A stretch of 64,000 bases of DNA, taken from positions 48,218 to 112,217 of the forward strand of contig CAJNOI010000020.1 in NCBI GenBank assembly GCA_905250115.1, written 5' to 3'. The notes beneath the pieces are model-generated. The model did no database searches. It saw only the letters and a program-made list of their open reading frames with translations, and was not told the origin of the DNA. Both the position numbers and the translations under genes were made by a program. Of this stretch, positions 50,805 through 61,827 are shown one piece after another. The stretch comes from Adineta steineri (lineage: Eukaryota > Rotifera > Eurotatoria > Adinetida > Adinetidae). The first letter of the stretch is position 1. Each line of letters opens with the position of its first letter.

Positions 50805-52111
50805 TGTGAGCTGTTGCTGAAACGTGTGTTGTATGACCTTATGTATGAGTTATATGATATGTTTGGAGGTGTACGCCGATGGGTTAGGCCGCCGCTGCCG
50901 GCAGCCGATAAAAATTATATATTTTTGAGCCGCCGTCGCCACTGAGAGAGAAAATTTTTAACATTTCGAGCTGCAGTCGCTGACATCTATCTGAGTGAAA
51001 ATCAAATTTTCGTTCTTTTACAATGCTCTTTTTCTAACTTGCAATATTCTTAATGATTCTCGGCTGATTTTAATTTGATTTTTTTTAAGTCGCCACCGGC
51101 GATCGACTTACATATCTGATAACACAATCGTGGGAGCAACTGTAGTCAACGTTTTCATTATGACTTTTGTTACCGGCATAAAATAGTATACACTAAACAC
51201 TAACATTGTCTTTTTAATTATAAGCAATGAAGTTTATATGAGGTTGGATGAATATTTTATCTGAGAAATATTGAATCTTTTTCAAATATGATGGTTTATT
51301 AGAGTATTTATTCCAAAAAATAGAAATAGAAAACAAGACGTATGGCAACTTTTCTCGAAGGAAACGTAATATTAAAGGTGACAGTGTTAGAAGTATTATT
51401 TAATTTGAAATATCAAAACAAATCCTCATTATAGAACCAAAATGTTTTATCGACTATTCGTATAGTTTTATATGTATTTGCTTTTGCTTATATATTGAGT
51501 GATTTCGTTTAAATCTTCTATCTTGAGAGCAAGAGTGTTGTTGTATTATACATATCCGATACACCCACACCCACACTCGACCAAACGTTTTCTGATTCAG
51601 CAATATTGAAAAAGATACTTTCCTACTTTAGTATCATCGGACACAACCTCATGATTATTTCTACTATCACAGAGAACGCTTTTTAGTTCACTATCATCAC
51701 AGAGAATCTTTGAGAATTCGGCTAATATCCTGCAGAACTTTTACTCCTGCGACAAAACGGGATAGAATCTGTGAATTTTACGCTTCTCACACAGACTCCT
51801 AGGATAGTTCGACTTATCTCGCACAACTACAAAATATTTCACCAAAGAATCCTATACTCTTATTGAACTAACAACACACTCGAGAGCTACATCAAAAATA
51901 CTAAAGAAACATCATCACAACAGTATATCTCAGATAAAACAAAACAAGTGAGTTTATTTGCTATTTATTTAAATATCATAATACAACACAAATATTCACA
52001 TGATTATCACCATTTGTACATTCTCCCTCAGACTAAATTTAATGTTAGCATCTACGGCCTGTTTCGTTGTTGATTGAGCCCAGGAAATTTCTTGATTCTC
52101 AGTAGATTGCC
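50805..52111. promoter_or_regulatory. Upstream region of copy A with GC-rich conserved blocks
   Basis: In this AT-rich setting, blocks at about 50878-50950 (GGCCGCCGCTGCCGGCAGCC) and 51093-51110 (GTCGCCACCGGCGATCGAC) stand out. They recur at the same place in the other three units. Further up, about 51400-51560 is also shared. TGTGGG-like (here CCCACACCCACAC) sequence lies at 51570-51584. Confidence 0.6.
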
Positions 52112-53557
52112 TTATGCTATTTCCCTTTCATCCATACGCATCGTAGTGAGTGTCTAAAAGAAAAATTAAAAGTAAAGACATCTTGTAGACGAAGGATGAA
52201 TTAAAACTACTGTATTATGTTGTAATGCATCAACCAAATGTTGTAGTCTAACATTGCTGATTTGATTACCTATGAGGTCTAGTGTAGTTAGTGTCTAGGC
52301 GAAAAGTATAGGTAAAAACATCATAAAGGTGAAGAGAGAATGAAAATTACTGTATTATGTTGTAATGCAGCAGCCAAATGTTGTGCTCCAATATCTCTGA
52401 TTTGATTGTGATATAGATATAGTGCGCTGAGTGTCTATATGAAAATTGTGCGTAAAAACATCATAACTATGACGAGAGAATGAAAATTACCGTATTATGT
52501 CGCAATGCATCAGCTAAATATTGTGCTCCAACATCTCCGATCTTACTATATCCAAGATCCAGTTTAGTGAGTGTCTACATGAAAAAGGAGACGCAATGAG
52601 ATGGTATTGGTAAAGAGAGAATGGGAACTACCCTGTTGTGTCGTAATGCGATTCCCAAGTGTTTTACTCCAATATTTCCGATTTGATTATGATAGAAATG
52701 TAGTGTGGTAAGTGTCTAGATGAAAAGTGTACGAAAAAACATTATAAACATAAATAGAGAATGAAAATTACAGTATTATGCCCTAATGCAACAGCCAAAT
52801 ATTCTGCTCCAGCATCCCCGATTTGATTATATCCAAGATTCAGTGTAGTGAGTGTCTAGATGAAAATGTGCAGGAAAATACATGCTATATATGAAGAGAG
52901 AATGAAATTTACCGTGTTATGTCGTAATGCATTAGCGAAATATTGTGCTCCAATATCTCCGATCTTATTAAATCCAAGACATAATGTAATGAGTGTCTAG
53001 GTGAAAAGTGTAGGTAAAAACATCATAAACTTGAAAAGAGAATGAAAATTACTTTGTTATGTTGTAATGCATCAGCCAGATGTTCTGCTCCGACATGTTC
53101 GATTTTATTCCATGCAAGATTCAGTCTAGTGAGTGTCTGGATGAACGGAGAAAATAAACAGGTGATATTAATAAAGAATGAATGACTATTACTGTGTTAT
53201 TTCGTAGTACATTAGCCAAATGTTGTGCTCCCACATCTCCGACTGGATTCTCTCGAAGATCCAGTGTAGTGAATGTCTAGATGAAAAATATTAGTTTAAG
53301 TGAGACATAATCTATCTAGATATATTTTATTCAAGTGATTCTACTTAACTATCGGTTATAGGAATGGAAAATAATTAGATTTTCATGATGACAAACAAGT
53401 TTACCTGATATCGATCATAGGTGTCAATGATGTTGTTGAATCGTTGACAAACATTTCTCATTGAAAGAAGAATTGTAGTTTCGTCTTGATGATCCAGAAT
53501 TCGGTAGACAAGTTCTACTGGTAACATAAGAAACGTAGTGATACTTTGATTGGACAT
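52112..53557 (-). CDS. F-box-like/NLRC3-type LRR protein, copy B (8 LRR exons, shortened C-terminus)
   Basis: Exon 1 (53557-53405) reads MSNQSITTFLMLPVELVYRI with VCQRFNNIIDTY, an F-box-like start. Its first intron is only about 120 bp; copies A, C and D have 430-490 bp. Eight 84-nt LRR exons follow, ending near 53193, 53052, 52911, 52770, 52629, 52489, 52350 and 52208. In the last exon the frame meets TAA at 52114-52112 where copy A has TAC (Tyr); past that stop the old reading (IKKFPGLNQQRNRP) is still recognisable. The loss removes about 20 basic residues only, so the protein may still work. It is the longest LRR array of the four. Acceptor TTTCAG lies upstream of the ATG. Confidence 0.8.
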
Positions 53558-54777
53558 TGTAAACTACTGCTGAAATATGTGTTGTATAATCTTTTGTATG
53601 AGTTATATAATATGTTTAGAGGCGTAAGCGGATCGGTCAGGCGGCCGCCGCCGTCGACAGACGAAAAATATTGTATATTTTGACACGCGACCGCCAGTAA
53701 GCGAGAAAATTTTTCAAAATTTCGAGCTTCACTCGCTGACATCTATATGAGTGAAAATCAAAATTTTCGTTCTTTTATAATGATCTTTATTTAAGTTGCA
53801 CTATTGTTAATAATTATCTACTAATCTTAATTAGATTTTTGCGTTTTGTGTTGTACATAGAATATGAAAGAATGTAGCAGTTGTTGTTTATACTTTTTTT
53901 GAACAAATTATTAGTAGTATATTGAAACAAATATAGTTTTTTCAATCTGACAACAAATTTTCTTTTCGTAAATGTTCTAGCCGCCACCACCGATCAACTA
54001 ATCGACTTTCACCTCTAATAACTGAATCGTGAGAATACCTGTAGTCAATGTTTTCATTATGAGTTTTGTTAATGACATAAAATGGTATACACTAGATATA
54101 AATATTGTATTCTTAGTTATAATCAGTGAAGTCTATATGAGACTAAATGAGTATTTTGGTTTGAGTTATGGAATCTTTTTCAAATACGATTGATTATAAA
54201 AGTTTTTATTTTACACAGTAAAAGTTTGGAAACAAAACGTATGCCTACTTTTGTCGAAGGAAAAACAATATGAAAAGTGAAAGTGTTACAAATTCTGTTT
54301 AGTATGAAATATTAAAACAAATCTTCATTAAAGAACCAAAATTTTGTATCAATTATTGGTATAGTTTTATATATATTTGTTTTTGATTATACGCTGCGAA
54401 TAATTTCGTTTAAATCTTCTATCTTGAGAGTACGAGTATTGCTGTATCATACCTATTCTATAAAATCACACCCTCAAGATGCTTCGGCAAAACTGGAAAG
54501 AATCTGTGAATTTTACGCTTCTCACACAGACTCCTAGGATAGTTCGACTTATCTCGCACAACTACAAAATATTTCACGAAATAATGCTATACTCTTATTG
54601 AACTAACAACACTCTCGAGAGCCATGCCAAAAATACTAAAGAAACATCATCACAACAGTATATCTCAGATAAAAATAAAACAAGTGAGTTTATTTGCTAT
54701 TTATTTATAAATATCATAACACAACACAAATATTCACATGATTATCACCATTTGTACATTCCTCATTGGTCTAAATT
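53558..54777. promoter_or_regulatory. Upstream region of copy B
   Basis: It contains the GC-rich block at about 53640-53705 (GCGGCCGCCGCCGTCGACAG) and a smaller one at about 53980-53998, at the same spacing from the ATG as in the sister units. From about 54225 leftwards into copy C the sequence is almost identical to 57380 onwards. Confidence 0.6.
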
Positions 54778-56705
54778 TCATTTTAGCACCCATGGCTTCT
54801 TTCGTTGTTGATTACGACGAACAAATTCCTGGATTTTCAGTACATAGCCGTTTTCCATTCTCCTTTCTTTCATATGCAGTGTAGTGAGTGTCTACAAAAA
54901 AAAATTAGACATGAAAACATCTGGTAGATGAAGGATAAATGTAAGCTACCGTATTATGTTGTAATGCATCAGCCAAATGTTGTGCTCCAACATCTCCGAT
55001 TTGATTATAAAAGAGATGCAGCGTGGTTAGGGTCTAGATGAAAAGCTTAGATAAAAACATCATAAAGATGAAGAGAGAATGAAAATTACCGTATTATGTC
55101 GTAATGCATCTCCCAAATGTTGTGCTCCAAGATCTCCGATTTGATTATCTCGAAGATTCAGTGTAGTGAGTGTCTAGATGAGAAAGGAGACGGAAACACA
55201 TGGTACTGGTAAAGAGAGAATGAGAATTACTCTATTATGTCGTAATGCATTCCCCAAATGTTTTGCACCAACATGTTCGATTTGATTATCATAAAGATAT
55301 AGTATGGTGAGTGCCTACATGAAAAGTGTACGTAATAGCATTATAAATATGAACAAACAGTGGCGGATTTAGGGGAGTAGGGCGATGTGGGTGGTCGCCT
55401 CCTTCCGTTTCCGAATTTTTTTTTATTTTTTACAAAAAAATGAACCAAAAAATAGGTTCACACTACTTCAGTTGGGCTCAAAAAATAGCTTTTAACCAAA
55501 ATCGCTGCCCCCCTCTGCAGGTATCGCCCCTCCATACGCAAAAACCAAATCTCCCCCCCCCCCCCTTCCAAAGTCCTAGATCCGCCACTATGAAGAGAGA
55601 ACGAAAATTACTGTGTTATGTCGTAATGCATCAGCCAAATATTCTGCTCCAGCATCTCCGATTCGATTATGTCCAAGATCCAGTTGAGTGAGTGTCTAGA
55701 TGAAAAAGTAAAGGGAAGGCATGGTATAGATGAAAAGAGAATCAAAAATACCGTGTTATGTCGTAATGCATCAGCCAAATATTGTGCTCCAACATCTCCG
55801 ATTTCATTAAATCCAAGAATCAATTTAGTGAGTATCTAGATGAAAAGTTTACATAAAAAGATCATAAACATGAAAAGAGAATGAAAACTACCGTGTTATG
55901 TTGTAATGCATCAGCCAGATGTTCTGCTCCGACATATTCGATTTTATGCCATGTAATATTCACTGTAGTGAGTGTCTGGATGATAAGAGAAAATAAACAG
56001 ATGATATAAATAAAGAATGAATGACTATTACTGTGTTGTTTCGTAGTACATTAGCCAAATGTTGTGCTCCAACATCTCCGATTTCTTTCCATCCTAGATA
56101 GAGTGTCGTAAGTGTCTAGATGAAAAAGTGAAGGTAATGACAAAATATAAATATGAAGATACCATGGTGTATGTCTTTTTCTCATTGCTTACTACGGAAA
56201 TGAAGGCTCATCTCATTGTGTTGACGGGTATGTGGATATGAGCATGAAAGTTTCTATATGATCGGGCATGTTCTACTGTTCTAAAAATACCACTATAAAA
56301 CTTTGATAAAAGAGAAGTTAGCGAGAGTGACGATTGTATAGAAGTTGTTTATCTGCAAGTTCTATTAACTGTAAAATATTTATACTAGAAAGACATTGTA
56401 ATAACCAACGTATTACTTTGAGTGTGAAGCATAGTTTATTCAGATAGATTTCATCAAAGTGATTCTGTTTAACTATTGATTATACGAATGAAAAATAATT
56501 TGAGAGTCAACAAAAGAAAATTAGATTTTGATGATAAAAACAAGTTTACCTTATTATATCGATAATAGCTAACAATGATGTTGTTGAAGCGTGGACACAC
56601 ATTTAACAATGAACAAAAAATCGTATTTTCGTCTAGATAATTCAGAATTTGGTGGACAACTTCTACCGGTAACATAAGAAAAGTAATGATACTTTGATTC
56701 GGCAT
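54778..56705 (-). CDS. F-box-like/NLRC3-type LRR protein, copy C (7 LRR exons)
   Basis: Exon 1 (56705-56550, 156 nt) reads MPNQSIITFLMLPVEVVHQI with VCPRFNNIIVSYYRY. Seven LRR exons of about 84 nt follow, ending near 56030, 55890, 55751, 55607, 55230, 55089 and 54949. The last exon reads TLTTLHMKERRMENGYVLKI and ends KKPWVLK-stop at 54778, longer than in copy A. Between LRR exons four and five the intron carries a 233-bp hAT-like insertion. The three 3'-proximal LRR exons and the last exon are nearly identical to those of copy D, while the 5' part has diverged. The function is inferred as for copy A. Confidence 0.82.
55358..55590. mobile_element. Non-autonomous hAT-like element in an LRR intron of copy C
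   Basis: The ends are CAGTGGCGGATTTAGG and CCTAGATCCGCCACTA, one mismatch at the tip. An imperfect 8-bp target duplication fits hAT transposons (TGAACAAA left, TGAAGAGA right). Copy D has an uninterrupted TATGAAGAGAGAATG at the matching place (58501), which serves as the empty site. It contains a poly-C run of about 14 at 55550-55565 and no transposase. Confidence 0.85.
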
Positions 56706-57931
56706 TATAAACTAGTGCTGAAATATATGTTGTATAATCTTTTATACGAGTTATATGATATGTGTAGAGATATTAGCGGATTGGTTAAGCTATTGTCGCC
56801 GATTTTCTCCTAGAAAACACAGCGGCGGCCGTCGAGACGCGAAAAAAATTGTATACTTTTGAGACGCCGCCGTCGGTAAGCGAGAAAATTTTTGCAATTT
56901 TTGAGTTGCAGTCGATGACGTCTATCTGAGTGAAAATCAAATTTTCGTTTTTTTATAATGATCTTTATTTTACTTGCGATATCGTTAATAATTCTCTGCT
57001 TATCTTTGCATTTCGTGTTGTACATATAATATGAAAGAACATGACAGTTGTTATTTATACTTATTTTGAACAGATTATGACTGAGATATTGTAATAAAGA
57101 TATTTTTCAATCTGGAAAAAAATTTTCTTTTCATAACTTTTCCAGTCGCCGCCACCGCCGATCAACTAATGGCTTGCACTTATAATAACACAATCGTGAG
57201 AGCAACTGTAGTCAATGTTTTCATGATGACTTTTGTTAACGACATAAAATGGTATACACTAGACATGAATATTGTAGTCTTAGTTATAATCAGTGAAGTT
57301 TACATGACACTAAATGAATATCTTATTTTAGATATGAAAGTCTTTTTAAATGTGATTGTTTACAAAAGTATTTATTTTACAAAATCGAAAAAACGTATGC
57401 CTACTCTTGTCGAAGGAAAAACAATATGAAAAGTGAAAGTGTTACAAATTCTATTTAGTATGAAATATTAAAACAAATCTTCATTAAAGAACCAAAATTT
57501 TGTATCAATTATTGGTATAGTTTTATATATATTTGTTTTTGATTATACGCTGCGAATAATTTCGTTTAAATCTTCTATCTTGAGAGTACGAGTATTGCTG
57601 TATCATACCTATTCTATACAACCACACCCTCAAGATGCTTCGCCAAAAGTGGATAGAATCTGTAAATTTTGCGCTTCTCATACAGACTCCTAGGATAGTT
57701 CGACTTTTCTCGCACGACTACAAAATATTTCACGAAATAATGCTATACTCTTATTGAACTAACAACACTCTCGAGAGCCATGCCAAAAATACTAAAGAAA
57801 CATCATCACAACAGTATATCTCAGATAAAAATAAAACAAGTGAGTTTATTTGCTATTTATTTAAATATCATAACACAACACAAATATTCACATGATTATC
57901 ACCATTTGTACATTCCTCATTGGTCTAAATT
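56706..57931. promoter_or_regulatory. Upstream region of copy C
   Basis: GC-rich blocks at about 56819-56875 (CGGCGGCCGTCGAGACGCG) and 57146-57166 (GTCGCCGCCACCGCCGATCAA) are shared with the other units. From about 57380 the sequence matches 54225 onwards nearly base for base, marking the recent duplication. Confidence 0.6.
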
Positions 57932-59660
57932 TCATTTTAGCACCCATGGCTTCTTTCGTTGTTGATTACGACGAACAAATTCCTGGATTTTCAGTACATA
58001 GCCGTTAGCCATTCCCCTTTCTTTCATATGCAGTGTAGTGAGTGTCTAGAAAAAAAATTAGACATGAAAACATCTGGTAGATGAAGGATAAATGTAAGCT
58101 ACCGTATTATGTTGTAATGCATCAGCCAAATGTTGTGCTCCAACATCTCCGATTTGATTATAAAAGAGATGCAGCGTGGTTAGGGTCTAGACGAAAAGCT
58201 TAGATAAAAATGTCATAAAGATGAAGAGAGAATGAAAATTACCGTATTATGTCGTAATGCATCTCCCAAATGTTGTGCTCCAAGATCTCCGATTTGATTA
58301 TCTCGAAGATTCAGTGTAGTGAGTGTCTAGATGAGAAAGGAGACGGAAACACATGGTACTGGTAAAGAGAGAATGAGAATTACTCTATTATGTCGTAACG
58401 CATTCCCCAAATGTTTTGCACCAACATGTTCGATTTGATTATCATAAAGATATAGTATGGTGAGTGCCTACATGAAAAGTGTACGTAAGAACATCATAAA
58501 TATGAAGAGAGAATGAAAATTACCGTATTATGTCGTAATGCATCAGCCAAGTATTCTCCTCCAGCATCCCCGATTTGATTAAATCCAAGATCCAGTTGAG
58601 TGAGTGTCTAAATGAAAAAGTGAAGGGCAATACATGGTATAGATGAAGAGAGAATGAAAGTTACCATATTATGTCGTAATGCATTAGCAAAATATTGTGC
58701 TCCAACATCTCCCATCTTATTATATCCAAGTAACAATGTAGTGAGTGTCTAGATGAAAAGTGTACGTAAAAACATTATAAATATGAAGAGAGAATGAAAA
58801 CTACCGTGTTATGTTGTAATGCATCAGCCAGATGTTCTGCTCCGACATATTCGATTTTATGCCATGCAAGATTCAGTGTAGTGAGTGTCTGGATGAACGG
58901 AGAAAATAAATAAATGATAGATATATAAAGAATGAATGAGTATTACCGTGTTGTTTCGTAATATATAACCGAAATGTTGTGCTCTAAGATCTCCGAATCT
59001 GTTCCATCCGAGATATAGTGTGGTAAGTACCTAGATGAAAAAGGATGAAGATATCGTGGTATATGTTTTATTCTGTTTGTTTATTATGGAAATGAAGGTT
59101 GCTCTCACTGTATTGAAGGATATATGGATATGAGTATGAAAGTTTCTATGATCAGGCATGTTGTACTGTCTTTAAAAGGATCGCCTTAAAAATTCTGTTA
59201 AAGAGACGTTATCGAAAGTGGTGGGTGTATAGAAATTATTCATTTAGAAGTTATATTAATTATGAAATATTTATATGAGATTGAAAAGAAACAAAAAAAG
59301 GAAATTATTTTCGTACTGTCATAATACAGAAAATGAAGTCTTGGCAAGGATTTTAATAACTAATGAATTGGCTTCAGTGACACATAATCTATCCAGATAA
59401 TTTCTATTGATTGATTTTACTTAACTCTTGATTATAGGAATGAAAAATAATTCGAAAGTGAAGAAAAGAAAATCAGATTTTCATGATAAAAACAAGTTTA
59501 CCTGAGGTCGATATCGATAATAGCTGACAATGATGCCGTTGAAGCGTTCACACACATTTGTCATTGAACAAAAAATCGTCTTTTCGTCTAGATAAGTCAG
59601 AATTTGGTAGACAAGTTCTACCGGCAACATAGGAAAAGTGGTGATACTTTGATTGGGCAT
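57932..59660 (-). CDS. F-box-like/NLRC3-type LRR protein, copy D (7 LRR exons)
   Basis: Exon 1 (59660-59502, 159 nt) reads MPNQSITTFPMLPVELVYQI with VCERFNGIIVSYYRYR. Seven LRR exons follow, ending near 58946, 58803, 58664, 58524, 58382, 58243 and 58101, then a last exon ending KKPWVLK-stop at 57932. All exon borders are phase 0. The 3' third is almost identical to copy C with an offset of 3154 bp. It keeps the empty site of the hAT insertion seen in copy C. It is the most upstream gene of the cluster. A TTTCAG acceptor sits 13 nt before the ATG. The function is inferred as for copy A. Confidence 0.82.
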
Positions 59661-60808
59661 TGTAAACTACTGCTGAAATGCATGTTGTACAACCTTATAT
59701 ATCAGTTATATGATATGTGTAGAGATGGAAGCCGATTGATTAAGCGATCGCCGCCGATTATCTCCTAAAAAACACAGCCGCGGTCGTCGACAGATGAAAA
59801 TAATTGTATACTTTTGAGACGCCGCCGCCGGTAAGCGAGAAAAATTTGTAAAAATTCGAGTTGCAGCCGATGACATCTATCTGAGTAAAAATCAAATTTT
59901 CGTTCATTTATAATGATCTTTATTTAACTAGCACTATTGTTGATGATTGTCTGCTGATCTTAATTTGATTTTGTTTTAAGCCGCCGCCGCCGATCGACTC
60001 ATGGGCTTGCACTTCTAATAACAGAAGCATGAGAATAACTGTAGTCAATGTTTTCATTACGACTTTTGTCAACGACATAAAATGATATACACTAGGTATA
60101 AATATTGTATTCTTAGTTATAATCAGTGAAGTTTATATGAGACTAAATGAATATTTTGGTTTGAGTTATGGAATCTTTTTCGAATACGATTGTTTCCAAA
60201 AGTATTTATTTTACAAAATAGAAAAAACGTATGCCTATGTTTATCGGAGAAAGACAACATTAAAGTGGAAAAAGTTATAAATTTTGTTTAATTTGAAATA
60301 CGAAGACAAATCTTCATCATAAAACTAAAATTTTGTATCAATTATTTGTAGAGTTTCATTTATATTTGTTTTTTGGTTATATATGGAGTGATTTCGTTTA
60401 TATCTTCTATCCTGAGGTTGCGAATGTTGCTGTATCACACATATCCTATTTAATTTATTTTATCAGCACTTTCTTGACACATTACGAAAGAAAATAATAT
60501 CAGAAAACTCTATTATGTCTAATGATATAATATTTAACTTTTTCAAATGTTTAGATTGATTATATTTATTTTATTCAATTGATTTCATTTTTTTATTTAT
60601 TGAATAATAATGATTAAGAGTGATTTTACAATCAAACAACGAAAGAAAGAAGAAACAGAATATTGAAGTTGTTGTTGATATTTAACTCTGCCATCTAATT
60701 CTGTGTGATATTATACGATAAAATACATTCACCAATGGAAAAGTTTCTGTCATTGTTATCGCCCGTAATGTATTCTATATCTGAAATGATTTTTATCCTT
60801 GTTCATAA
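59661..60808. promoter_or_regulatory. Upstream region of copy D and promoter of the 237-residue gene
   Basis: The GC-rich blocks recur at about 59745-59835 (GCGATCGCCGCCG; GACGCCGCCGCCGGTAAGCG) and 59979-59998 (GCCGCCGCCGCCGATCGAC). Homology with the other units fades near 60430. Beyond that lies a divergent promoter for the plus-strand gene at 60809. Confidence 0.6.
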
Positions 60809-61522
60809 ATGGATGAAATTACAAAAAACTTGATATGCACTGAAAAACCTATTCTTTTAGACTCTTCTACTGACAGTCAGTATGTGATTATCGACTGGTA
60901 TTTACAACAACATGGTAGTTTTAGTAGTGGACGTCGATCACGAGATATTTCTTTAACAGAATTTTCTTCGACTCAACAATTAATAGAATATTTAATTAAT
61001 TATATTGAAAAAAATTATCAACATGTCAATATTAATGATAGAGACTATCACCTTATTGATCTTTGTCGAATAGCTTTTGAAGAATCAAAACAATTTTTAA
61101 TTTCTAATAAAAATGAAGTCTCTCGAGTAACTAGTCGACATATATGGCCACCAAATCATAAATTGTTATTAGGCTGTTTAATAAATGCGTATATTGTTAG
61201 TACAACTGATAAAGAACAAGAAAATACGAATAAGAATTATTGTTTAATTACTCAATTAGGTAATTATCCTACACATGTCAAATTTGTTCGTGGTAGTTAT
61301 AGTTTACGAGAAGAAATTTTCGAAAGATTTAAACATCCATTTCAAACTAATTTTGAACCATCACAAAAACAAATCGATTTATTTATTGAGAAAAGTCAAA
61401 TATTAGCAATACAACAATTTTGTCATTATATAACAACTCAACAATGGCACGATCTTGATAGTGAGTTCTCTGGTGTTCTTGTAGATTTTATTATTGTGGG
61501 AGATCCATTTTTATTTAACTAA
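60809..61522 (+). CDS. Unrecognised 237-residue protein
   Basis: A single open exon with no family I recognise. It has no signal peptide and no membrane span. Visible features are an acidic/polar start (MDEITKNLICTEKP), a central conserved-looking segment HIWPPNHKLLLGCLINAYIV, and a hydrophobic C-terminus GVLVDFIIVGDPFLFN. Codon usage and AT content match the neighbours, so a real coding gene is likely. It lies between the F-box/LRR cluster and the ART-TPR gene, 305 bp upstream of the latter and on the same strand. Nothing in the sequence shows a shared role. Confidence 0.6.
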   Translation: MDEITKNLICTEKPILLDSSTDSQYVIIDWYLQQHGSFSSGRRSRDISLTEFSSTQQLIEYLINYIEKNYQHVNINDRDYHLIDLCRIAFEESKQFLISNKNEVSRVTSRHIWPPNHKLLLGCLINAYIVSTTDKEQENTNKNYCLITQLGNYPTHVKFVRGSYSLREEIFERFKHPFQTNFEPSQKQIDLFIEKSQILAIQQFCHYITTQQWHDLDSEFSGVLVDFIIVGDPFLFN

Positions 61523-61827
61523 GAAACATTCATTTTCTAATATTTCATTTGTATAAGAACATTTTTAAAGTTTTACCTTTCTATAGAAAATATAATTTTA
61601 AGAGCTCTTTTATTTGACTATCAACAATAGACAAAATTCACCGTTCTTTTCTGTTTGTTACTGATAAATATTTCTGTTGATATCTTTCATATTTCGTGAC
61701 ACGTGTTAAGCAAATACAACAGTCTAAAATCATCTACTGATAAAAAGAACACGTCTTGTTGTAGTATAAAACAATAAAATAGTCTGATTTATTCATAACT
61801 ATTTCGTTTTTTTTTAAATTATTTAAT
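61523..61827. promoter_or_regulatory. Spacer and promoter before the ART-TPR gene
   Basis: 305 bp, AT-rich, with no acceptor close to the next ATG. Nothing specific is recognised. Confidence 0.45.

Noticed and set aside
49210..59050. Regularly spaced repeats with a period near 140 bp, resembling a CRISPR or satellite array
   Set aside because: The repeats are LRR exons of 84 nt plus short introns with proper splice sites; unit length and coding content explain the period.
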